DNA of 64,000 nucleotides. Origin: Brevundimonas naejangsanensis. GTDB taxonomy: Bacteria > Pseudomonadota > Alphaproteobacteria > Caulobacterales > Caulobacteraceae. The stretch covers positions 1,843,501 through 1,907,500 of the forward strand of contig NZ_CP015614.1 in NCBI RefSeq assembly GCF_000635915.2. The letters are read 5' to 3'. The notes under the pieces were generated by a model. That model was not told where the DNA came from and ran no database searches. It saw only the letters and a list, made by a program, of their open reading frames with translations. Positions 48,186 through 57,399 of the stretch are shown here, in pieces; position 1 is the first letter of the stretch; the number at the start of each line of letters is the position of its first letter. Both the position numbers and the translations under genes were made by a program.

Positions 48186-49373
48186 TCACAGATCGAGGGC
48201 GAGGTCGAGGCTGAACAGCTTCCTGTGGACCTCGATGGCGTAACGATCCGTCATCCCGGCGATGTAGTCGCACACGGCCCGCGCCCGCGCGTTCTTGTCG
48301 TCGGTCAGGGCCGAGGCCTGCCATTCAGGCGGCATCACCTCCGGCTCGGCCATGAACAGCTGGAACAGCTGGGCCAGCACCCGGCGCGCCTGACTGCGGG
48401 TGCGGTTGACGCGGTAATGGCGATACATCCGCTCGAACAGGAAGCGGCGCAGGACGGCCAGCTCCGCCATCATGTCGGCCGAGAACTGCACCAGGGTCTC
48501 GGGCGCGTTGCGGACATCCTCCACCGTCTCGATGCGGTGCTTGGCCAGACGGGCTTCGGTCTCTGCCAGAACGTCGTCGACCATGACGCCGATCATCCGG
48601 CGCACGGCTTCCAGCCGCAGCATCCGCTCGTCGATGTCGGGCCAGTCGGCGCGCGCGCTGGCGATGCAGCGCCCGATCAGCGGCACGTCGGCCAGGTCGG
48701 CCAGGCTGAACAGCCCCGCCTGCACCCCGTCGTCCACGTCGTGGTTGTTGTAGGCTATGTCGTCGGCGATGGCCGCGCACTGGGCCTCCAGCGAGGCGAA
48801 GGTGCCCAGCCGCAAATCCCACTCGGCCGATCCGCCCGGCGCATAGGCGGCGACCGCCTTCCAGGCCGGGTCGGACAGCAGATGCGCCACCGGGCCGTTG
48901 TGCTTGACCACGCCCTCGACCGTCTCCCAGCTCAGGTTCAGGCCCGGGAAGCCGGGATAGCGCGTCTCTAGTTCCGTCACGACGCGGAAGCTCTGGACGT
49001 TGTGGTCGAAGCCGCCGAAGGCCTTCATCTGCTCGTGCAGTTCGTCCTCGCCCGCGTGGCTGAACGGCGGGTGGCCCAGGTCGTGGGCCAGGGCCACCGT
49101 CTCGGCCAGGTCGTCGTCCAGCCGCAGGGCGTGGGCCAGAGACCGGGCGATCTGCGCCACCTCCAGGCTATGCGTCAGCCGCGTGCGGTAGTGGTCGCCC
49201 TCGTGCGCCACGAAGACCTGCGTCTTCTCCTTCAGGCGGCGAAAGGCGGTGGCGTGGATGATGCGGTCCCGGTCGCGGGCGAAGGCGGTGCGGGTGCGGC
49301 TGGCGGGCTCGAAAACATGGCGGCCGCGGCTCGCGGCGGGGTTTTCGGCGTAGGAAACGCGGGGCAGGCTCAA
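48186..49373 (-). CDS. dgt: Deoxyguanosinetriphosphate triphosphohydrolase-like protein
   Basis: The HD-domain motifs [10 protein letters not shown] and [11 protein letters not shown], preceded by [10 protein letters not shown], identify the dGTPase family. The frame is open to 49454 but that overlaps divergent erpA; the TTG at 49373 gives 395 residues starting with M-S-L-P-R-V-S-Y-A, the usual length and N-terminus. The start is inferred. The enzyme removes triphosphate from dNTPs. Confidence 0.87.
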   Translation of the reverse strand: MSLPRVSYAENPAASRGRHVFEPASRTRTAFARDRDRIIHATAFRRLKEKTQVFVAHEGDHYRTRLTHSLEVAQIARSLAHALRLDDDLAETVALAHDLGHPPFSHAGEDELHEQMKAFGGFDHNVQSFRVVTELETRYPGFPGLNLSWETVEGVVKHNGPVAHLLSDPAWKAVAAYAPGGSAEWDLRLGTFASLEAQCAAIADDIAYNNHDVDDGVQAGLFSLADLADVPLIGRCIASARADWPDIDERMLRLEAVRRMIGVMVDDVLAETEARLAKHRIETVEDVRNAPETLVQFSADMMAELAVLRRFLFERMYRHYRVNRTRSQARRVLAQLFQLFMAEPEVMPPEWQASALTDDKNARARAVCDYIAGMTDRYAIEVHRKLFSLDLALDL

Positions 49374-49439
49374 GGCGGCGGCACTTCGTGATGGCGACAG
49401 GCCTTTGCGAACGCCTGTCAGACCCTCATATAGAGGGCT

Positions 49440-49829
49440 GTGAGCACCGTCCAATCTACAGAATCAGCCCGCGACCTGTCGCTGTCGATCGCGACCCGGT
49501 CGCCCGAAGGCATCACGCTGGCCGAAAGCGGAGCGCGCCGCCTGTCCAAACTGTCCGAAGCCGAGGGCAAGCCGGTGCTGCTGCGCGTCGCCGTCGACGG
49601 CGGCGGCTGCTCAGGCTTCCAGTACCGCTTCGAGCTGGTCGACGGTCCGCAGGCCGATGATCTGGTGGTGCGCCGCGACGGCCAGGCCGTCGTGATCGAC
49701 CCGGTGTCCGTGCCCTTCCTGAAGGATTCCGAGATCGCCTTCGTCGACGAACTGGCGGGGGCGCAGTTCGTGATCCGCAATCCCAACGCCGCCTCCAGCT
49801 GCGGCTGCGGCGTCAGCTTCTCGATCTGA
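49440..49829 (+). CDS. erpA: HesB/IscA-family iron-sulfur cluster insertion protein (ErpA type)
   Basis: The 129-residue A-type carrier has the three cluster-binding Cys: Cys57 in G-G-G-C-S-G-F and Cys121/Cys123 in S-S-C-G-C-G-V-S-F. It receives clusters and passes them to target enzymes. It begins at a GTG close to divergent dgt, an arrangement usual in Caulobacterales. ErpA versus IscA assignment is by resemblance. Confidence 0.88.
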   Translation: MSTVQSTESARDLSLSIATRSPEGITLAESGARRLSKLSEAEGKPVLLRVAVDGGGCSGFQYRFELVDGPQADDLVVRRDGQAVVIDPVSVPFLKDSEIAFVDELAGAQFVIRNPNAASSCGCGVSFSI

Positions 49830-49833
49830 CGGC

Positions 49834-50442
49834 CTAGTGGGCTGACGGCCGCGCTTCTTCCGACTTCGCCTCGCGTCGACCTGAGCGAGGCGCCTCGGCG
49901 AAGGCCTGGATCATGGCCGCGTTGAAGGCGGGCAGATCGTCGGGGCAGCGGCTGGTGACCAAGCCGCCATCGACCACCACCTCCTTGTCCACCACCTCGG
50001 CGCCGGCGTTGCGCAGATCGGTGCGGATGGACTTGTAGGCCGTCAGGGTGCGCCCCTCGGCCACGCCCGCCTCAATCAGAATCCATGGTGCGTGACAGAT
50101 GGCGGCCACCGGCTTGCCCGCGTCGAAGAAGGCGCGGACGAACTTAAGCGCCGCCTGCTCCGTCCGGAGCTGATCCGGATTTGCGACTCCGCCCGGCAGA
50201 ACCAGGCCGTCGTAGCGAGAGGCGTCCGTCGTCTTCAGCGTCTTGTCGACTGCGATCCTCTCGTCGGGCGTCAGGTGATCGAAGCCCTGAATCCAGCCGG
50301 GCTCCAGAGAGATCACCTCGACCGTCGCGCCCTCTGCGCGCAGCGCCTTCACCGGCTCCTGAAGCTCGATCTGCTCGACCCCGTCGGTCGCCAGGACAGC
50401 AATGGTTTTTCCAGCCAGGGTCTTCTTGGAAGTTTCGGCCAT
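49834..50442 (-). CDS. DJ-1/PfpI family protein
   Basis: The 202-residue protein has the PfpI glutamine-amidotransferase fold with the nucleophile Cys in V-A-A-I-C-H-A-P-W and the preceding P-G-G-V motif. Such proteins include deglycases and stress proteins; the precise function is unknown. It ends four bases from the erpA stop, convergent. Confidence 0.85.
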   Translation of the reverse strand: MAETSKKTLAGKTIAVLATDGVEQIELQEPVKALRAEGATVEVISLEPGWIQGFDHLTPDERIAVDKTLKTTDASRYDGLVLPGGVANPDQLRTEQAALKFVRAFFDAGKPVAAICHAPWILIEAGVAEGRTLTAYKSIRTDLRNAGAEVVDKEVVVDGGLVTSRCPDDLPAFNAAMIQAFAEAPRSGRREAKSEEARPSAH

Positions 50443-50558
50443 GTGAGAGGCTCCTTGGGTTGCGAGGATAAGGATCGGGGGTCCGCTTAGAACCGCTCTT
50501 CCGGCCAGAGGTTGCGGCCCCGCTTGGCGCGAAGTGACGCGATGCCCATCTTCTTTCC

Positions 50559-50954
50559 ATGCGCCCCCTTCCGGTTATCCTGTCGCTGTTCGTCGCCCAT
50601 CTGGGCCTAGCGGGTTCGGCCCAGGCGCAAACCTGGCCTGGATGGCCCGGCCCGCCGCCTGCTGGCTACAGCCCTCAGACGGCGGCCGCTGAACAGCACC
50701 GCCAAGCGATCGAGCAACTGCGCCTGCAAGCGGACCAGCGCGAGGCCGACGCCGCCCGGCTGCGGTTTCAGACAGAGCTCGCCCTACGTCAGTTGGAGGC
50801 GGCGCGGATCCCTGTCCCCGTTGCTCCGCCTCTGACGGCGTATGAGCCCTATTCAGCCCCCCTGCCCCCGCCACAGCGTCTATCGCCGCCCGTGGATCAA
50901 GACGCGGCGGGCGTCCCCGAGATCGACGCCTGGCTGAACCGACCCCCGCACTGA
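50559..50954 (+). CDS. Secreted protein of unknown function, Gln/Ala-rich helix and Pro-rich tail
   Basis: A 131-residue protein with a signal peptide ending A-Q-A around residue 23. It has a Trp-Pro-Gly-rich stretch, a helical region with Gln, Arg and Ala (about 45-83) and a Pro-rich tail. No known domain is visible. Confidence 0.5.
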   Translation: MRPLPVILSLFVAHLGLAGSAQAQTWPGWPGPPPAGYSPQTAAAEQHRQAIEQLRLQADQREADAARLRFQTELALRQLEAARIPVPVAPPLTAYEPYSAPLPPPQRLSPPVDQDAAGVPEIDAWLNRPPH

Positions 50955-51048
50955 TTTCTTAGGATCGGAGAGGTTGCCTTTGCATCTCTTCACCTGCGCC
51001 TGCGTTTCAGCCTAGCTTCAGAACAGACGACACAGCGGAGAGCGATAG

Positions 51049-51897
51049 ATGCGTTGGCAGGGCGGACGGCGCGGCGGGGGGATCGAGGATCGGCGCGGCA
51101 TGGGCGGCGGCGCGGTCGCGGGCGGCGGCATCGGCGTGCTGGTGCTGGCGGCCATCGGCTATTTCGTCTTCGGCATCGACCCCAACACCACCCAGCAGGT
51201 CGCCAGCCAGTTCGGCGGCGTGGGTCAGGCCGAGCAGCAGGGCCAGATCGGCACGCCCGAGGACCAGGCCGGTCAGTTCGTCGACGTGGTCGGCACCAAC
51301 ATCAACGACGTATGGACGGCCAAGCTAAACGGCTACACAGCCCCGACCACGGTCCTTTACGAACAGGGCACGTCGACGGGCTGCGGCTATGGCCAGTCGG
51401 CGATGGGGCCTTTCTATTGCCCGACCGATCACAAGGTCTATCTGGACCTGAGCTTTTGGCGCGAGATGGAGAAGCTGGGCGGGTCCAGCGCCGATTTCGC
51501 CAAGGCCTATGTCCTGGCTCATGAGTACGGCCATCACGTCCAGACCCTGACCGGCGCCAGCCAGCAGGTGCAGCGCGCCCAGCAGCAGGCGGGCAGCAAG
51601 GCCGAGGGCAATCGCTATTCCGTGGCCCTGGAGCTGCAGGCCGACTGCTACGCCGGGGTCTGGGCGCGCAACGCTCCGGCAGCCTCGGGCGGCCAGGTGG
51701 CGCTGGAGCCGGGCGACCTGGAGGCGGGCATGAAGACAGCTCAGGCGATCGGCGACGACGCCCTGCAACGGCGCGGCGGCGGGCGCGTCTCGCCCGAGAG
51801 CTTCACCCACGGCTCCTCGGCCCAGCGGGTCGAGTGGCTGCAACGCGGCTATCAGACCGGCGATCCGGCCGCTTGCGATACCTTCTCCCAGCTTTGA
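51049..51897 (+). CDS. Neutral zinc metallopeptidase (YpfJ family)
   Basis: The 282-residue protein has one N-terminal membrane helix (about 24-44), then a periplasmic domain with the zinc motif H-E-Y-G-H-H near residue 158, followed by E-L-Q-A-D-C-Y-A-G-V-W-A. This is the signature of the putative neutral zinc metallopeptidase family. The substrate is unknown. Confidence 0.87.
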   Translation: MRWQGGRRGGGIEDRRGMGGGAVAGGGIGVLVLAAIGYFVFGIDPNTTQQVASQFGGVGQAEQQGQIGTPEDQAGQFVDVVGTNINDVWTAKLNGYTAPTTVLYEQGTSTGCGYGQSAMGPFYCPTDHKVYLDLSFWREMEKLGGSSADFAKAYVLAHEYGHHVQTLTGASQQVQRAQQQAGSKAEGNRYSVALELQADCYAGVWARNAPAASGGQVALEPGDLEAGMKTAQAIGDDALQRRGGGRVSPESFTHGSSAQRVEWLQRGYQTGDPAACDTFSQL

Positions 51898-51907
51898 ACT
51901 GAGCGGA

Positions 51908-53209
51908 TCAGGCGGCCTTCGCGCGTTTCAGCGGCGAGGGCCGCCCATAGGCGAACCAGCGCAGCGCCCATTCCAGCGGTCCCATGCTGAACGCGCGCAG
52001 CCACAGGGCGCTGAACGTCATCTGAACCACCCAAATGCACGCCGCGACGCCCCACAGGCCCCACCAGTCCAGCTTGCCCCACAGGTTCAGCCCATAGAAC
52101 AACAGGGCCCCGATCGCCGACTGTCCCAGATAGTTGGTCAGGGCCATCCGTCCCAGGTTGCGCAACGCCCGTCCGACGAACCCCAGGGCGTTCATCTTCC
52201 ATAGAGAGAGCAACAGGCCGACGTGTCCCAGGGTCATGGCGCAGCGGCCCAGTTCATAGCTGCTCTGCGTCGCCCAGGCCTGGGACGAGAACTGGCTCAG
52301 CCACAGCACCACCGCCTGGCCGCCGTTGACCGCCAGCCCCACGCCATAACCACAGGCCGTCAGAACCAGATAAAACCCCAGCGACCGGGCGCCGCCCAGC
52401 ACGCCCAGCTTGAACAGCGCCATGCCCAACAGCATGAAGGCGACCGTTTCAATGACCAGGGTGATGGTGTAGCTGGACGCCGCATAGTCCAGCCAGGTCC
52501 GCACGCTCCACTTCAGCAGGCCAGCGACGCCGCCGGTGCGCACGGCGACCTCTTCAGCGACAGCCTCCGGCGACAGGCTCTGCGCCTGCTGGGCGCGGCT
52601 GTGCGCCTGCAGGGCCTCGGCGTCTTCGGCCGACAGTGACGCGCCCGCCTCGACCTGCAACGCCAGTTCAGACCCGCGACGCGCCTCAATCGTCTGATAG
52701 GCGCCCACCACGGCCGACTCGGCCGTCAACAGCAGCAGAAAGGCGGCCGACAGGGCGATCAGGGTACGCGGCCGCGCCATGCGGAAAACAAACAGCAGAA
52801 AGCCTGACAGTCCGTAGACGTAGAGAATATCGCCCGGAAACAGCAGGGCCGTGGCGTTGAACACGCCCAGCGCCAGTAGCGCGATGCAACGTCGAAAGTA
52901 CACGTCCGCCGCCTGGATCGTCCCGCGTCCGTCTTCGCCGCGCAGGGTGATCAGCAGCATGCCGGCGCCGAACAGCAGGGTGAACAACCCCCGCATCGAC
53001 CCCTGCACGAACAGATGCTGGATAATCCACGCCGACCAGTCCGGGTTGGCCAGCGTCGGCGGCAGGTCCGGATGATACTGGTCCCAGGCGCCGCCCATCA
53101 TCATGATGTTGACCAGCAGAATGCCGCACAGGGCGAAGCCGCGCAGCAGGTCCAGGCTCTCCAGCCTTTGACCCGGCGATACGGACATCATGGACGGCGA
53201 GGCGCTCAT
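51908..53209 (-). CDS. DUF418 family membrane protein
   Basis: A 433-residue protein with roughly eight to ten membrane helices. N-terminal L-D-L-L-R-G-F-A-L-C-G-I-L-L-V-N and the C-terminal half with L-T-N-Y-L-G-Q-S and F-S-M-G-P-L-E-W-A-L-R define the DUF418/YeiB group. A transport or membrane role is suspected in relatives but not shown. Confidence 0.85.
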   Translation of the reverse strand: MSASPSMMSVSPGQRLESLDLLRGFALCGILLVNIMMMGGAWDQYHPDLPPTLANPDWSAWIIQHLFVQGSMRGLFTLLFGAGMLLITLRGEDGRGTIQAADVYFRRCIALLALGVFNATALLFPGDILYVYGLSGFLLFVFRMARPRTLIALSAAFLLLLTAESAVVGAYQTIEARRGSELALQVEAGASLSAEDAEALQAHSRAQQAQSLSPEAVAEEVAVRTGGVAGLLKWSVRTWLDYAASSYTITLVIETVAFMLLGMALFKLGVLGGARSLGFYLVLTACGYGVGLAVNGGQAVVLWLSQFSSQAWATQSSYELGRCAMTLGHVGLLLSLWKMNALGFVGRALRNLGRMALTNYLGQSAIGALLFYGLNLWGKLDWWGLWGVAACIWVVQMTFSALWLRAFSMGPLEWALRWFAYGRPSPLKRAKAA

Positions 53210-53274
53210 GCGGGCCGCTTATCCCCCTTCAGGCCGCGGATGAAACGGATTCTCCGCACTGACAGTCTGCAAAG

Positions 53275-54219
53275 CTAAACAATCGTCACATCCATCAACG
53301 GCGCCACGTGCAACTCTCCGTCGCCAAGGTTGAGAATAATATCGCGCCCTGCGAACGCCTCCATGCCCAGCAGGGCGTCGGGGTAGTTGGGCAGCGCCCG
53401 GTCGGCGTAGACGGCGATCGTCGCATCGCGCCAGATTTCCGGCCCTAGAGCCACGCTCTTGGCCTTAATCAGACGCGCCCTGGCCACCCCGCCCAAGACG
53501 ATGCTTGACCCTTCTCGTTCGGGGCGGCCGTCCAGCAGGCCCGCCAACTGCGCGACGCCTTCGCTCAGGGCCAGAAGGGCGGAAGAGCCAGTGTCGAGCA
53601 CGGCCTCAACCCTGACGCCCTCCACCACCGTATCGGCGATCAGGGACGTGCCGGCCCGCCGCACGGGCATGGCGCGATAGGCCGGCGACAGCTCCGTCTG
53701 CGCCTTGCGGAACAGCCGCAACCGCCGTCGCCGCAGGTCCATTTCCAGCCCCGCCTGCATCAGCAGATCCTGCCCCAGGATCAGCGGCGCCCCCAGCCCC
53801 TCTTCTTCCGACAGAGGCCCAAGGTCGAGAATTCCGGCGCGCAGGCGCTCGATGCGCGCCTCGCCAAACGTCAGGTCCAGCGTCACGCCTCGTCCCATCT
53901 GGGCGCGCCCGTCCACGCCATAGGCGATCAGCGGCATGTCGAAGAAACGATCCAGCCCCAGCTCGCCCACCAGTCGCCGGTCGATCACCGAATATTGGGC
54001 GCCGCTGTCGACCAGCGCCGTCAGCTCGCGCCCCGCCAACCGCACCGGCACGGTCGGCAACAGGGTCCGGGGCGCGACGAACTCCAGCCAGCCGCTGCCC
54101 CCGTCTGCGCCGAAGGTCACGCCAGGACGTCGCCACAGCACATGATCCTTGAGCCACAATCCGCCGCCGACGGCGGCGGCGGCGGCTCCGGCGCGAATGA
54201 AAAGAGAGCGGCGGTTCAT
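53275..54219 (-). CDS. Retropepsin-like aspartyl protease with two active-site motifs
   Basis: From ATG 54219 (M-N-R-R-S-L-F, twin Arg) the protein is 314 residues with an N-terminal membrane segment or Tat signal (8-25). Two retropepsin-like lobes follow: V-D-S-G-A-Q (near 72) and V-L-D-T-G-S-S (near 195), each with the catalytic Asp-Ser/Thr-Gly. Most retropepsins dimerise from one lobe; here both lobes are in one chain, as in pepsins. Location is probably periplasmic. Confidence 0.78.
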   Translation of the reverse strand: MNRRSLFIRAGAAAAAVGGGLWLKDHVLWRRPGVTFGADGGSGWLEFVAPRTLLPTVPVRLAGRELTALVDSGAQYSVIDRRLVGELGLDRFFDMPLIAYGVDGRAQMGRGVTLDLTFGEARIERLRAGILDLGPLSEEEGLGAPLILGQDLLMQAGLEMDLRRRRLRLFRKAQTELSPAYRAMPVRRAGTSLIADTVVEGVRVEAVLDTGSSALLALSEGVAQLAGLLDGRPEREGSSIVLGGVARARLIKAKSVALGPEIWRDATIAVYADRALPNYPDALLGMEAFAGRDIILNLGDGELHVAPLMDVTIV

Positions 54220-54406
54220 CGGCCTGACATGAACCGGCCACGGCTCCGACGCCAGCCCTTTTCCCTCGAGACAGCGGTCGCGACGGGGCAAGCCGCGCCG
54301 ATCGCCCAGTCGCAACCAGGTTGTTGCGTCATCTGGCGAAATTTCCCTTCGCACACGCAAAATAATCATGACGAAGCGGCCAACGACGGCTAGAAACAAC
54401 CTCGAT

Positions 54407-55801
54407 ATGACGAATTCAGCTGACCGCTACCTCTCGACGCGCGGCGACGCCGCTCCGACCCGTTTCTCGGACGCCCTGCTGCGCGGAATCGCGCCGGACG
54501 GCGGCCTCTACATGCCCCAGGCCTGGCCCGCACTGCCGGTCGACGCCACCCGGCCGGGACGCAGCTACGCCGAGATCGCCAAGGCGGCGATGGCGCCCTT
54601 TATCGGCGACGCCCTGCCTGCGGGCGCGCTGGATCGTGCGTTGGACCGTCTGACCAAGGGCTTCGACCATCCGCTGGTGACGCCGCTGGTCGAGCTGGAG
54701 CCGGGCCTGTTCGTACTTGAGCTGTTCCACGGCCCGACGGCGGCGTTCAAAGATCTGGCCATGCAGCTGGTCGCCGCCCTGTCGGACGAGGCCCTGGCCG
54801 CGACGGGCGAGACTCTGACCCTGCTGACCGCCACCAGCGGAGATACCGGCGCCGCCGCCGTGCGCGCCTTCGCGCGCGCCGAACGCATCAAGCTGATCGT
54901 CCTGCACCCGCTGGACCGCGTCTCGCCGGTGCAGCGCAGGCAGATGACGACGGTCGAGGCCGACAACGTCCTGAACTTGGCCGTGCGCGGCGACTTCGAC
55001 GACTGCCAGCGTCTGGTGAAGGGGCTGCTGGCCGAGGAATCCCTGCGTGAACAGGGCCGTCTGTCCTCGGTCAACTCGATCAACTGGGGCCGACTGGCGG
55101 GCCAGATTCCCTATTACGTCTCGGCCACGGCCCAGCTGGGCCAGGCGGCGACCTTCGTGGTGCCGACCGGCAATTTCGGCGACGCCTTCGCCGGGATCGC
55201 CGCCAAGAAGATGGGCCTGCCCGCCGCCGGTTTCGTCGCCGCCGTCAATCAGAACGACGCCCTGGCCCGCGCCATCAACGACGGCGTCTATGCTCGCCAC
55301 CCGGCGGTCGAGAGCGGCAGCGTCTCCATGGACGTGCAGGCCCCGTCGAACTTCGAACGGCTGGTCTATGAAGCCTCCGGCCGCGACGCCGACGCGACCC
55401 GCGCCGTCTTCGAGACCTTTGCGCGCGAAGGCTCCGTCACCCTGTCGCCCGACCTGCTGGCCGCCTTGCGCGCCGAAGTCTCCGCCGTCTCGGTCGACGA
55501 GGCGACGACCAAGGCAGAGATCGCCCACGCCCACGCCGCCTGGGGCCGCATCGTCTGCCCGCATACGGCTGTCGCCCTGGCCGCCGCGCGCCGCCTGGAC
55601 CGCAACGGCGCGCCGATCGTCGCCCTGTCCACCGCCCACCCGTCCAAGTTCGGCGCCTTCGTCTCAGACGTGCTCGGGTTCGAGCCCGATCCGGCCCCCG
55701 TCATCGGAGCCCTGGGCGACCGCCCCGAACGCCTGACGGTGATCGAGAACACGCCCGAGGCCGCCCTGGCGGCGGTGAAGGGGTTCGCGAAGGCGGGCTG
55801 A
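54407..55801 (+). CDS. thrC: Threonine synthase
   Basis: The frame is open from 54368, but ATG 54407 gives the usual N-terminus S-T-R-G...F-S-D-A-L-L-R-G and 464 residues. The PLP Lys is in P-T-A-A-F-K-D-L-A-M-Q and the Gly/Thr-rich A-T-S-G-D-T-G-A-A binds phosphate. It converts O-phosphohomoserine to threonine. It lies on the plus strand, separate from the thrB-hom pair, so it is not under the leader at 59291. Confidence 0.95.
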   Translation: MTNSADRYLSTRGDAAPTRFSDALLRGIAPDGGLYMPQAWPALPVDATRPGRSYAEIAKAAMAPFIGDALPAGALDRALDRLTKGFDHPLVTPLVELEPGLFVLELFHGPTAAFKDLAMQLVAALSDEALAATGETLTLLTATSGDTGAAAVRAFARAERIKLIVLHPLDRVSPVQRRQMTTVEADNVLNLAVRGDFDDCQRLVKGLLAEESLREQGRLSSVNSINWGRLAGQIPYYVSATAQLGQAATFVVPTGNFGDAFAGIAAKKMGLPAAGFVAAVNQNDALARAINDGVYARHPAVESGSVSMDVQAPSNFERLVYEASGRDADATRAVFETFAREGSVTLSPDLLAALRAEVSAVSVDEATTKAEIAHAHAAWGRIVCPHTAVALAAARRLDRNGAPIVALSTAHPSKFGAFVSDVLGFEPDPAPVIGALGDRPERLTVIENTPEAALAAVKGFAKAG

Positions 55802-55825
55802 CGCTCACCCTCTAGCGACTCTGGC

Positions 55826-56293
55826 TCAACGGTCGCCGGTCGAGCGGCTGATGGCGGCCCTCATCCCTTCGGCGTGAAGAGCGCCGGACGGAGCGATCTT
55901 GTCGTTCGGGGTGTCGGCGGGGTCGGTATGGGCCGTGCGGTTGTCCGGGATGCCGTCATGCGTCTGTTCGGCCTTGCGTTCCACAGCGGCTTTCAGATTG
56001 CGCGTCGCTGAGGTCGATGAGCGACGGCGCTTCTGTTCGTCAGCCGCGCGCTGGATCGCGTCAGCCAGCTGCGCCTTCTTTTCACGCGCGCCCGCATCGA
56101 TATTGGCCTGCCCCTCGCGGCTGGCCTGACGGGTGCGGGTGCGGATCAGCCGCTGGGCGCGGTCGCGCCGCTCGCGCAGTCGTCGCAGAAGATCGCTCAG
56201 TTGGGCGTCAGTCAGGCGCGCGGCCGCACGGCTCATCTCGACCCACTCCGCTTCATTACGGTCCAGGGCGCGGTTCTTGTCGGCTGCGGTCAT
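55826..56293 (-). CDS. Hypothetical charged helical protein
   Basis: From the ATG 56293 (GGAGG five bases upstream) the product is 155 residues, dominated by Arg, Glu, Ala and Gln and predicted mostly helical to residue 110, then a Pro/Asp-rich tail. No domain is recognised. It follows the thrB terminator at 56386 on the same strand, so it is likely a separate unit. Confidence 0.6.
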   Translation of the reverse strand: MTAADKNRALDRNEAEWVEMSRAAARLTDAQLSDLLRRLRERRDRAQRLIRTRTRQASREGQANIDAGAREKKAQLADAIQRAADEQKRRRSSTSATRNLKAAVERKAEQTHDGIPDNRTAHTDPADTPNDKIAPSGALHAEGMRAAISRSTGDR

Positions 56294-56385
56294 GCTGTCC
56301 TCCATTCTGAGATGTAGAGGGAGCGCATTGGCCGCCAAGCTTGTTCCCCGGTTGCGGCGCCTTGTCCTGCCGCATCAGCAGGGAT

Positions 56386-56422
56386 GAAAAAGGCGGCCCT
56401 TTCGCATAAAGAGGCCGCCTTG
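56386..56422 (-). terminator. Intrinsic terminator after thrB
   Basis: On the minus strand a 9-bp stem AAGGCGGCC/GGCCGCCTT (56413-56421 with 56390-56398) is followed by a U-run TTTTTC. It begins 13 bases beyond the thrB stop. Confidence 0.85.
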
Positions 56423-56434
56423 ATCACAGAAGGT

Positions 56435-57397
56435 TCACACCGCCTCCGCCGCCTTCCAGTAGTCCAGCCGCCGGAAGAAGGGCGCCGGGTCCTTGGGCGT
56501 GACCAGGTTGGCCGGGTCGTGGAACAGCCGGTCGTGCAGGCGCGTCAGGGTGAAGCGCACCGCCGCCGCCGCGCCGAGTTCCGGCAGGGCCTGACGCTCG
56601 GCGTCCGACAGAGGACGCACGGATTCATAGCCCTTCTGGAAGGCGCGCAGGGCCGACGGCATGGGTCGCCCCTCGGCGTCGAAGCCCCAGGCGCTGAGCG
56701 CGATGGCCAGGTCATAGGCCAGCACGTCGATGCAGGCGAAGTAGAAGTCGATCACCCCGCCCACGTCCGTCGCCCCATGCTCGTTCACCGCGAACAGCAC
56801 GTTGTCGGGGAAGTAGTCGGCGTGGATCGGTCCGCGCGGCAAGGTCGGGTCGCTCCACGGTCGGGCCAGATCGGGCAGCAGGCGCTGCATCTGCTCCAGC
56901 ATCCTGCGATCCTCGCCCGCAGCGACCGTATCGCAGCGCGCGGCCAGATCCGCCCAGGCGCGCGGCCCGACGGGGTTCTCGCGCACGCCCTCATAGTCGG
57001 ACGCATCCAGATGAAGCAGGGCCAGCACTTGACCGGCGCGATACTGGTCCTTGTCCGTCGGCTGACGCTTCCAGGCGCCCGGCGTCCATTCGACGATGGC
57101 GGCGGCGCGATTGTTCAGGCGGCCGATCACCTGGCCCTCGCGGTCGGCGACGGGCGCGGGCGTGGGGAACCCTTGCGCCGCCAAACGTCCGGTCAACCCC
57201 AGGCAGAACGGCAGGGCCGAGGCGTCGGTCCGGCCCTCGAACAGGGTCAGGACGTAGGCCCCCTGTTCCGTCACCAGGCGATAGTTGGTGTTCTCGACCC
57301 CCTCGGCGATGGGGGTCAGTTCGACCAGCCCGCCGAGAGGGTAGCGCATGAGATAGTCGTCGGCCTGTTGCGGCGTGACGGGCGTGAAGACGGCCAT
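56435..57397 (-). CDS. thrB: Homoserine kinase (ThrB, phosphotransferase fold)
   Basis: From ATG 57397 the protein is 320 residues. It is the APH-like homoserine kinase of Alphaproteobacteria: G-V-E-N-T-N-Y-R-L near 30, the catalytic H-A-D-Y-F-P-D-N-V-L-F and I-D-F-Y-F-A-C. It phosphorylates homoserine for ThrC. It starts two bases after the hom stop, so it shares the hom mRNA and its leader control. Confidence 0.94.
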   Translation of the reverse strand: MAVFTPVTPQQADDYLMRYPLGGLVELTPIAEGVENTNYRLVTEQGAYVLTLFEGRTDASALPFCLGLTGRLAAQGFPTPAPVADREGQVIGRLNNRAAAIVEWTPGAWKRQPTDKDQYRAGQVLALLHLDASDYEGVRENPVGPRAWADLAARCDTVAAGEDRRMLEQMQRLLPDLARPWSDPTLPRGPIHADYFPDNVLFAVNEHGATDVGGVIDFYFACIDVLAYDLAIALSAWGFDAEGRPMPSALRAFQKGYESVRPLSDAERQALPELGAAAAVRFTLTRLHDRLFHDPANLVTPKDPAPFFRRLDYWKAAEAV

Positions 57398-57399
57398 GA

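Noticed and set aside
54368-54406. Thr-containing in-frame extension before thrC as a leader peptide
   Set aside because: It is in frame with thrC without a stop or terminator, so it cannot act as a separate leader.
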